Assembly: GCA_025454395.1 (NCBI GenBank)
Contig: JALOOM010000060.1
Location: forward strand, 1 to 40,992
DNA from: Elainella sp. Prado103
Lineage (GTDB): Bacteria; Cyanobacteriota; Cyanobacteriia; Elainellales; Elainellaceae
Length of the DNA stretch: 40,992 nucleotides
Direction: 5' to 3'
The notes beneath the pieces were generated by a model. That model was not told the origin of the DNA and ran no database searches. It saw only the letters and a list, made by a program, of their open reading frames with translations. The position numbers and the translations under genes are program-made. Positions 34,209 through 40,992 of the stretch are shown piece by piece (positions within the stretch are counted from its first letter, which is position 1; every line of letters begins with the position of its first letter).

Positions 34209-36215
34209 ATGACTGCCTTTGTTGCTGTTGATAACGTTGGAAAAACCTTTCCGTTGGGGAATGGAAGCTACTATGTTGCGCTGAAGGGCATTGATCTGCA
34301 AGTTCAGCAAGGTGAGTTTATTTCCCTGATTGGTCATTCAGGTTGTGGTAAGTCTACGCTGCTGAATATGGTGGCTGGCTTGGATCTGCCGACGGATGGC
34401 GTGGTGATGCTACAAGAGCAGGAGATTCTGCGCCCCGGGCCCGATCGCATGGTTGTGTTTCAGAATTATTCACTCTTGCCCTGGATGACGGTGCGGCAAA
34501 ATATTGATCTGGCAGTGAAGAATGTCCTCAAGGATCTATCGGCCGAGGAACGTCATCAAGTCGTAGAGCAGCATATTGATCTGGTTGGGCTGCGCCACGC
34601 TGCCGATAAACCCCCCGATCAGCTCTCTGGCGGCATGAAGCAGCGAGTTGCAATCGCTCGGGCCCTAGCCATTCGTCCCAAAGTGTTACTGCTCGATGAA
34701 CCGTTTGGAGCCTTGGATGCACTGACGAGAGGTAATCTGCAAGAACAGTTAATGCGCATCTGCGAAGAAAACCAGGTGACTGCGATTATGGTGACCCATG
34801 ATGTGGATGAGGCATTACTATTGTCGGATCGGGTGGTGATGTTAACCAACGGGCCAGAGTCAAAAATTGGCCAAATTTTAGAAGTTGATTTGCCTCGGCC
34901 GCGCAAGCGCATGGAAGTGGTGAATCATCCTAACTATTACAGCTATCGCAGTGAGATCATTTACTTTTTGAACCAACAGAAGCGAGTGAAGCAATTACGG
35001 GCTCGGAAGCAGGGAGCGATCGCCCGCCATGGGTTAGAAAAAGTGAATCTCGAACTCGGCTTCGTGCCCTTAACGGCTTGTGCTCCGCTGGCAATTGCGC
35101 AAGAAAAGGGCTTCTTTGCTCACCATGGTTTGGATGCAGTCAATTTAGTGCGGGAATCGAGCTGGCGAGGGATTCAAGATGGCATTGCTGGGAACTATCT
35201 AGATGCAGCCCAAATGCCTTCCGGGATGCCCGTCTGGTTAACGGTTGGCGGTATGGGCAATGAGCCTCTACCAGTGGTGAGTGCCTTAACCTTAACTCGG
35301 AATGGGAATGCGATCACGCTGGATAAACGGTTTAATCAGGCGGGTGTCTATGTGCTGAATGACTTGAAACAGTTCTTACTGGAAACTCCGGACAAACGCC
35401 ATACCTTTGGAGTCGTGCATCCGGCTTCCATGCATAACTTGTTATTGCGCTATTGGTTGGCGGCAGGTGGGATCGATCCAGACAAGGAGACAACAATCTC
35501 GACTTTACCTCCGGCTCAAATGTTGGCTAATCTACAAGCTGGGAACATTGATGGATATTGTATTGGTGAACCCTGGAATACTTGGGCGGCAATGGAGGGG
35601 ATTGGCTACACGATCGCCACTGATCTAGAAATTTGGAACGGGCATCCTGGTAAAGTGTTAGGTGTCCGTGAAGACTGGGCGCTGGCTTATCCTAATACTC
35701 ATGTGGCATTGGTAAAAGCATTGATGGAAGCTTGCCAATACTGCGCCGATGAAGCCAATCGAGAAGAAATTCGCGCAATCCTGGCCCGTCCGGAGTATTT
35801 GGGGGCGGATCCAGATTACATTGCCTTAGGGGATCCGGATTCGACGAGTTGTGGTCTTCAGCCTTCTCCAAAAGAATATGCCCACCATCAATTTTTCGGG
35901 CAGGGGGTGAACCGCCCCAGCCGGACGGAGCATTTATGGCTGATGACTCAAATGGCCCGCTGGGGGGATATACCCTTCCCGCGCAACTGGGTAGAGGTGT
36001 TGGAGCGAGTCTGTAAGGTGAGTGTCTTCAGTATTGCGGCTCGGGAATTGGGTCTGGCAGATATGACCACCTACAGCCGAGGATCGATCCATTTATTTGA
36101 TGGAGTCACTTTTACGGCGGATGATCCGATCGCCTATCTCAATCAATTGCCGATCAAGCATGACATTTACATGGCGGAGATTCCGTTAGGGGCTCCAGTA
36201 GCGCGTTCTGCCTAA
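34209..36215 (+). CDS. cmpC: Bicarbonate ABC transporter ATP-binding protein fused to a CmpA-like domain
   Basis: 668 residues. The N-terminal 260 are an ABC ATPase: Walker A GHSGCGKST near 42, signature LSGGMKQR near 138, Walker B LLLDEPFGALD near 160, and switch His in VTHDVDEA. From about 282 (LGFVPLTACAPLAIAQEKGFF) to the end is a second domain homologous to CmpA/NrtA, thought in this family to bind substrate in the cytosol and regulate transport. It keeps the NrtA-like GEPWN and HPGK signatures, unlike the cmpA protein. The start ATG (34209) gives MTAFVAVDNVGKTF; an ATG 11 codons upstream is unlike the family. Confidence 0.9.
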   Translation: MTAFVAVDNVGKTFPLGNGSYYVALKGIDLQVQQGEFISLIGHSGCGKSTLLNMVAGLDLPTDGVVMLQEQEILRPGPDRMVVFQNYSLLPWMTVRQNIDLAVKNVLKDLSAEERHQVVEQHIDLVGLRHAADKPPDQLSGGMKQRVAIARALAIRPKVLLLDEPFGALDALTRGNLQEQLMRICEENQVTAIMVTHDVDEALLLSDRVVMLTNGPESKIGQILEVDLPRPRKRMEVVNHPNYYSYRSEIIYFLNQQKRVKQLRARKQGAIARHGLEKVNLELGFVPLTACAPLAIAQEKGFFAHHGLDAVNLVRESSWRGIQDGIAGNYLDAAQMPSGMPVWLTVGGMGNEPLPVVSALTLTRNGNAITLDKRFNQAGVYVLNDLKQFLLETPDKRHTFGVVHPASMHNLLLRYWLAAGGIDPDKETTISTLPPAQMLANLQAGNIDGYCIGEPWNTWAAMEGIGYTIATDLEIWNGHPGKVLGVREDWALAYPNTHVALVKALMEACQYCADEANREEIRAILARPEYLGADPDYIALGDPDSTSCGLQPSPKEYAHHQFFGQGVNRPSRTEHLWLMTQMARWGDIPFPRNWVEVLERVCKVSVFSIAARELGLADMTTYSRGSIHLFDGVTFTADDPIAYLNQLPIKHDIYMAEIPLGAPVARSA

Positions 36216-36352
36216 GGGCTGTCCAACCAATTAGAATCCGGTGAATTTGGAATTGTTTGGCGCGTGCTGAATTGGCGCGTACTGAATCCGGAAAGACTGA
36301 ATAAAGACGATGCTTCTCTAACCTCTTCCCCATCTATTTACAGTGTTGTTCT

Positions 36353-37210
36353 ATGACTATGCAATTGATGAAGACCACTGCTGAGCCTGCTAATCATCCC
36401 TCAACTGTTGCGGTTACCCGTCAGGATCCCTTCTTGATTGTGGATAATGTTTCTAAAATTTATCCGACTAAAACCGGAAGTTATACCGTTCTCGAAAACG
36501 TAAACCTGGAAATTCGTGAAGGTGAATTTATTTGTCTCATTGGGCATTCTGGTTGTGGTAAAACAACTTTGCTCAATATGGTGAGTGGCTTTTCCCAACC
36601 TTCGATCGGTGAAGTCCGGCTCCAGGGTCAACCGATTGTTAAGCCCGGCCCTGATCGAATGGTGGTGTTTCAGGGATATGCTCTGCTGCCTTGGTTGACA
36701 GTATTTGAGAATGTCTATCTAGCAGTGAATCGGGTTTATCCAGAAAAATCACAATCTGAAAAAGCACGGATTGTGAATGAGCATTTAGCGATGGTAGGGT
36801 TGAGTGAAGCGGCTGAGAAAAAGCCGCCACAGATTTCAGGGGGGATGAAGCAACGGGTGGCTATTGCTCGTGCCTTATCAATTCGTCCAGAGGTATTAAT
36901 TCTGGATGAACCGTTTGGGGCATTGGATGCAATTACTAAAGAAGAATTGCAAGAAGAGTTACTGAAAATCTGGAATGAACATCGTTGTACTGTATTAATG
37001 ATTACCCATGATATTGATGAGGCGTTGTTTTTAGCCGATCGGTTAGTCATGATGACGAATGGGCCGGCTGCCAATATTGGGGAAATTATTGATATTCCGT
37101 TTAAGCGTCCCCGCAATCGGACTCGTATTATGGAGACTCCGGAATATTATAAACTCCGAAACTATGCGCTGGATTACCTCTACAATCGCTTTGCCCATGA
37201 TGTGGATTAA
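36353..37210 (+). CDS. cmpD: Bicarbonate ABC transporter ATP-binding protein
   Basis: 285 residues, the second ATPase, without the binding domain. After an N-terminal extension of about 25 residues come Walker A GHSGCGKTT near 64, signature ISGGMKQR, Walker B LILDEPFGALD and ITHDIDEA. It pairs with CmpC to drive the CmpB permease. The last gene of the operon; a strong terminator lies 129 bp after its stop codon, beyond a tandem repeat. Confidence 0.9.
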   Translation: MTMQLMKTTAEPANHPSTVAVTRQDPFLIVDNVSKIYPTKTGSYTVLENVNLEIREGEFICLIGHSGCGKTTLLNMVSGFSQPSIGEVRLQGQPIVKPGPDRMVVFQGYALLPWLTVFENVYLAVNRVYPEKSQSEKARIVNEHLAMVGLSEAAEKKPPQISGGMKQRVAIARALSIRPEVLILDEPFGALDAITKEELQEELLKIWNEHRCTVLMITHDIDEALFLADRLVMMTNGPAANIGEIIDIPFKRPRNRTRIMETPEYYKLRNYALDYLYNRFAHDVD

Positions 37211-37250
37211 GTGGATCGATCGGTGTTGATAGTTGCGAATGCCATCGATT

Positions 37251-37317
37251 AAATTGCCTTGAATTCTAAATTGCCTTGAATTCTAAATTGCCTTGAATTC
37301 TAAATTGCCTTGAATTC
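37251..37317. repeat. 17-bp tandem repeat, four units, after cmpD
   Basis: AAATTGCCTTGAATTCT is repeated without change three times and once lacking its last base (37251-37317), between the cmpD stop and its terminator. Perfect identity suggests recent expansion. Confidence 0.95.
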
Positions 37318-37338
37318 GATCGCCTGTTCTTGCTGTCG

Positions 37339-37362
37339 GGTGGGATTATTCCCACCTTTTTT
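37339..37362 (+). terminator. Rho-independent terminator of the cmp operon
   Basis: GGTGGGA-TTAT-TCCCACC followed directly by six T: a perfect 7-bp stem with a tetraloop. It lies 129 bp after the cmpD stop codon, with the 17-bp array between them, and is the clearest terminator in the window. Confidence 0.9.
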
Positions 37363-37364
37363 GT

Positions 37365-37997
37365 TTGGCTGGTTTAATTTTGGCTGGTTTAATTTTGGTT
37401 TGGGGTATCTCTTCCCTACAGGGATGGGTGGAAGCGTTTCGTATCAATTAATACGAAGTTTTGGCTGAGTGTATTCTAGAAGACTTAACACTATAGGAAG
37501 TGAAGTGTTAGGGTATTGAGCGCGGGTGCGGCAGTCAATCAAACTTTAGGCTAAAGGGTATGAGTGTTTGATGTTGTGAGGTGAAGAGAAATTAGATCAG
37601 AATGCCGATCTGAAGCTAGATTGAATTAAATTTTTTCGTATTGAAAAAACGGGCTGAGAGAATCTTAGTTTGATATTCTCTGGCCGATTTTGGCTGATTG
37701 GATGGTCGATCGCACTGGTTGATCTAGTGGGTTTAGTCGATGGGTACATCCCACTTTTGTAGCCCTCACCCTAAATCCCTCTCCTAGAGTGGGAGAGAGA
37801 GGTTGAATCCGGCTCCCCTTCCCTATTTTGGGAGAAGAGGTTGGGGGATGAGGGCAAATTTCTAAAGCTGGATGCATTCTAGTCAATTTTCTATTAGGTC
37901 AATTTCCTCATGCTTGGTGTAAATGCTAGTGAGGGATCAATTGATTATTTTTGAACGGACTGAGCATTTGAATGCTAGCAAATGAATGCTAGCAAAT
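37365..37997. repeat. Gene-free stretch with duplications and a miniature hairpin element
   Basis: TTGGCTGGTTTAATT occurs twice (37365-37394). At 37762-37855 an imperfect palindrome begins GCCCTCACCC and ends GGATGAGGGC, with CTCTCCTAGAGTGGGAGAG and CTTCCCTATTTTGGGAGAAG-type stems between: a dispersed cyanobacterial repeat whose translation (37665-37886, minus) is not a gene. GAATGCTAGCAAAT occurs twice at 37970-37997. No gene is seen up to the nuclease start at 38092. Confidence 0.75.
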
Positions 37998-38091
37998 CGC
38001 TGATCAATTTCCTATATTTTCTGTTGCGCTCTTCCTGTTCTCTGTCCTTATTTCTGTTTGTAATTCCTGTTTGTACCTGGAGTTGATTTCA

Positions 38092-40992
38092 ATGGCGGCA
38101 ATTAGTCTTCTGAGCACGTACAATCAAGATTTTGATACATTGTCCAACACTGTGACAACCCCTTCACCTGTCTGGGCAAATGATTCTACGATCGAGGGCT
38201 GGTACACTTCTCTAACGAGCTACTTGGTCAGTACAGGCACTTCTACCACCGGGGCTCTGTACAGTTTTGGTGGTACGGGTAGTCTCGATCGTGCTTTGGG
38301 CTCAATTGGCTCTAATACCATCGGCGGGGTGCTCTACGGAGTGCGCTTTGTGAATGACACCAATGCAGCAATCTCAGCCCTTGATATTAACTACGTGGGT
38401 GAGCAATGGCGTAATGGGGGCAACACGGCCGCTCACAAGCTCGATTTTCAGTATCAAATTGGTGCAACCAGTCTGACGGCAGGCACCTGGACAGATTTTG
38501 ATGATCTGGATTTTACGAGCCCGATCGCCACAGCAACCGCCGGTGCATTAGATGGTAATGCGGCTGCAAATCGGCAGTTACGTGCTGCCAGCCTCAATGG
38601 TTTCACCCTTGCCCCTGGAGAGGAAATCTGGTTGCGTTGGTCAGATGCCAATGATACTGGGAGTGATCATGGGTTAGCAATTGATGATTTGGGGGTCAGT
38701 GTCGGCAATGCGGTTACGCCACCTGGGATCACTGTTAATCAAACGAATGGCAATACCGAAGTGAATGAAGAAGGAGAAACGACTGATACCTATACGATCG
38801 CTCTGAATACTGTGCCTGGGGCTCCGGTGGAAATTACCATCGCTGCGGATGCTCAGACTTTGATTAGCACGGATGGGGTGAATTTCTTTAATACTCGTAC
38901 TTTGAGCCTCTCTGATATATCTCCTGCAACTGTGACAGTGCGGGCTGTGAACGATACAGATATCGAAGGATCACATCTGGGTTCGATTACTCACACCATC
39001 ACTACGACAGATCCGGATTATGCAAGTCTAACAGTTCCCAATGTAACGGTAAATGTTCTTGATAACGATGTAGCACTTTCCTTCACGAAGATTCACCAGA
39101 TTCAAGGAACGGGGAGCACGTTCGATCCGACCTTTGGGGGAGTGCAAACCATTGAGGCGATCGTGGTAGGAGACTTCCAACGCAATGGTACAGTGGCGAA
39201 CCTGCGGGGCTTTTATGTTCAAGAGGAAGATAGCGATGTTGATAATAACCCATTGACCTCGGAAGGACTGTTTGTTTTTGATGATGTATTTGGGGTCGAT
39301 GTGCAGCCGGGTGATAAGGTGCGAATTACCGGCAATGTGGCTGAGTTTACGAGTGGCAGCAGCAGCCTGACCCAACTCAATAGCATTAGCAATATTACGA
39401 TCGTCAGCAGTGGAAATACATTACCCGCCGCTGCGATCACCAATTTTCCGGTCACTACACCTGCGGAATTAGAAGCTCTGGAAGGCATGCGGGTGACGAT
39501 TCCTCAAACGCTGACTGTGACGGAGCATTTTCAACTGGGTCGGTTTGGCCAGGTCGTATTGTCCTCAGCGGGAGCCAGTAACCAGCCTGGTACGGATGGG
39601 CGACTCGATCAGTTCACCCAATTTAATGCACCGAGTGCAGCAGGTTATGCTAGCTATCTTGCTGAAATCGCCAAGCGGCGGATTGTGCTGGATGACGGGC
39701 AGACGATCCAAAATCCGGATCCGGTGATTTTGGGGCGCGGTGGTAATCCCTTGAGTGCCAGCAACACCCTGCGCGGTGGTGATACGATTACAGGACTGAC
39801 GGGCGTACTTGACGATCGATTTGGAGCGACAAATATTGGCAATTACCGACTTCAACCAATTGCTCCGGTTGACTTCCAGCCCACCAATCCTCGGCCGCAA
39901 GTTACGCCTAATGTGGGTGGATCGCTCAAAGTAGCTAGCTTCAATCTGTTGAATTATTTCAATGGAGATGGATTGGGGGGTGGGTTCCCGACGGCACGAG
40001 GTGCAGAAACTGCGACAGAATTTCAACGGCAGCGAGATAAAACGATCGCGTCTATTTTAGGGTTAGATGCGGATGTGGTTGGATTGATTGAGATCGAGAA
40101 TGATGGCTATGGTGCCAATAGTGCGATCCAAGATCTCGTCAATGGTCTAAATGCAGTGGCTGGAGCAGGAACCTATGCGTTTGTAGATCCAGGGGTGGCA
40201 CAGTTAGGAACTGATGCGATTGCGGTTGGGTTTATTTATAAGCCTGGTCAAGTTGCACCGGTAGGGAATGCGGTCACGGTACCCGATGGCTTTGGTCAGG
40301 GTGCTTTTGATGCGGATAATCGCAAACCTTTGGCCCAAACCTTCCGCGAAATAGCGACGAATGGCACCTTTACGGCTGTGATCAATCATCTCAAGTCAAA
40401 AGGATCCAGTGCAGGCAAACCGGGTGATGAAGACCAGGGGGATGGACAATCGCTCTCGAATGGCACCCGGACGCGCGCTGCTCAAGATTTAACGGCTTGG
40501 CTTGCCACCAATCCCACGGGAACGGTCGATTCAGACTACCTGATTATGGGTGATATTAACGCTTACGCGCTGGAAGATCCAATTCGGGCGATCGAAGCGG
40601 CAGGATACACAAATTTGGTGCCCAACAGCAGCTACTCCTTTGTGTTTGATGGGCAGTGGGGCTCCCTCGATCATGCTTTGGCCAATGGCAGTCTGGCTGG
40701 ACAGGTCACCGGAGCGGCTAAGTGGCATATTAATGCCGATGAACCGAATGTGCTTGACTACAATACCAACTTCAAATCTGCCAACCAGATTAATAGCTTC
40801 TATGCGCCGGATGCCTTCCGTTCTTCCGATCACGATCCCGTATTGGTCGGCTTAAATCTGACTCCAACTGTGACTCCTCCCAATATCATCAATGGTACAA
40901 GACGGGCAGATACGCTAGTCGGCACCAGTGGCAACGACATCATTAATGGTGGTGATGGTGGTGATTCTCTGGCGGGTGAAGCAGGTGATGAT
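38092..40992 (+). CDS. ExeM/NucH-type extracellular endonuclease with RTX tail (incomplete at the window end)
   Basis: 967 codons are present and the frame runs off the edge. Residues about 1-205 form an N-terminal beta-rich domain (EGWYTSLTSYLVSTGTSTTG, LAIDDLGVSV). Residues about 210-320 are a Calx-beta-like module (TEVNEEGETTDTYTIALNTVP). An OB-fold region follows (AIVVGDFQ, LRGFYVQEED), and from about 620 an endonuclease/exonuclease/phosphatase domain: LKVASFNLLNYFNGDG, VVGLIEIENDG, VINHLKSKG, YLIMGDINAYALEDPI and SSDHDPVLVGL, with the catalytic Asn, Glu, Asp and His. RTX repeats (GTRRADTLVGTSGNDIINGG) begin at about 940. No signal peptide, so type I export is likely. Probably scavenges extracellular DNA for phosphate or nitrogen. 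Confidence 0.9.
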   Translation, partial: MAAISLLSTYNQDFDTLSNTVTTPSPVWANDSTIEGWYTSLTSYLVSTGTSTTGALYSFGGTGSLDRALGSIGSNTIGGVLYGVRFVNDTNAAISALDINYVGEQWRNGGNTAAHKLDFQYQIGATSLTAGTWTDFDDLDFTSPIATATAGALDGNAAANRQLRAASLNGFTLAPGEEIWLRWSDANDTGSDHGLAIDDLGVSVGNAVTPPGITVNQTNGNTEVNEEGETTDTYTIALNTVPGAPVEITIAADAQTLISTDGVNFFNTRTLSLSDISPATVTVRAVNDTDIEGSHLGSITHTITTTDPDYASLTVPNVTVNVLDNDVALSFTKIHQIQGTGSTFDPTFGGVQTIEAIVVGDFQRNGTVANLRGFYVQEEDSDVDNNPLTSEGLFVFDDVFGVDVQPGDKVRITGNVAEFTSGSSSLTQLNSISNITIVSSGNTLPAAAITNFPVTTPAELEALEGMRVTIPQTLTVTEHFQLGRFGQVVLSSAGASNQPGTDGRLDQFTQFNAPSAAGYASYLAEIAKRRIVLDDGQTIQNPDPVILGRGGNPLSASNTLRGGDTITGLTGVLDDRFGATNIGNYRLQPIAPVDFQPTNPRPQVTPNVGGSLKVASFNLLNYFNGDGLGGGFPTARGAETATEFQRQRDKTIASILGLDADVVGLIEIENDGYGANSAIQDLVNGLNAVAGAGTYAFVDPGVAQLGTDAIAVGFIYKPGQVAPVGNAVTVPDGFGQGAFDADNRKPLAQTFREIATNGTFTAVINHLKSKGSSAGKPGDEDQGDGQSLSNGTRTRAAQDLTAWLATNPTGTVDSDYLIMGDINAYALEDPIRAIEAAGYTNLVPNSSYSFVFDGQWGSLDHALANGSLAGQVTGAAKWHINADEPNVLDYNTNFKSANQINSFYAPDAFRSSDHDPVLVGLNLTPTVTPPNIINGTRRADTLVGTSGNDIINGGDGGDSLAGEAGDD

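Noticed and set aside
31580-37210. Nitrate transporter nrtABCD
   Set aside because: AFSTGDPWP and HPEE in the binding protein match CmpA, and neither an NtcA site nor nitrate-reduction genes are present.
37665-37886. Minus-strand frame of 73 codons
   Set aside because: It is translated from a dispersed palindromic element and has no ribosome site.

Overview
The window is cyanobacterial chromosome-type DNA. It carries HIP1 palindromes (GCGATCGC, e.g. near 7018, 10409, 19712 and 35018), a photosystem II S4-domain protein, a fused ModB-ModC molybdate transporter and a CmpABCD bicarbonate transporter whose ATPase is fused to a binding-protein domain. RTX-type secreted proteins and abundant short intergenic tandem repeats suggest a filamentous or Leptolyngbya-like lineage, but that is inference. 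A nitrogenase-associated protein beside molybdenum genes hints at a diazotroph.

Layout. (1) 1-2.1 kb: formaldehyde detoxification pair (S-formylglutathione hydrolase, class III alcohol dehydrogenase), minus strand. (2) 2.9-3.9 kb: CAP-domain protein with RTX tail. (3) 4.2-10 kb: a molybdenum block with an RHH-TOBE regulator, modA, modBC, a Mop/TOBE protein, a small unknown gene, a nitrogenase-associated ArsC-like protein and a luciferase-like oxidoreductase. One inverted repeat, TACCAA-N5-TTGGTA, occurs both between the regulator and modA and in front of the oxidoreductase, suggesting a small molybdenum regulon. (4) 10.3-14.6 kb: a Lin0512 protein, then a plasmid-like replication module: a Rep-like protein, at least five iterons, a cluster of palindromes, and a divergent protein with archaeo-eukaryotic primase (AEP) motifs. 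(5) 14.6-17.6 kb: a membrane-anchored trypsin-like protease, a miniature element with another element nested inside it, a deacetylase pseudogene, and pyruvate kinase. (6) 17.9-24.2 kb: PadR regulator with a duplicated operator and its divergent target, a beta-helix/RTX protein, PSII S4 protein, YbaK, a ferritin-like protein and a DUF3891 protein. (7) 24.3-30.6 kb: a second copy of the miniature element abutting a 1070-residue repeat-bearing membrane protein, then ChaB, Nudix, PHP, a 25-residue membrane peptide and a MerR regulator. (8) 31.6-37.2 kb: cmpABCD behind a leader of about 1 kb. (9) 38.1 kb to the end: an ExeM/NucH-type secreted nuclease with RTX tail, cut by the window edge.

The strongest candidates for something new are the replication module embedded among housekeeping genes, the shared molybdenum operator, and the miniature-element pair, in which one copy shows the empty site for an insertion in the other and one copy replaced a gene's stop codon without changing the protein. 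No rRNA, tRNA or CRISPR array was seen.
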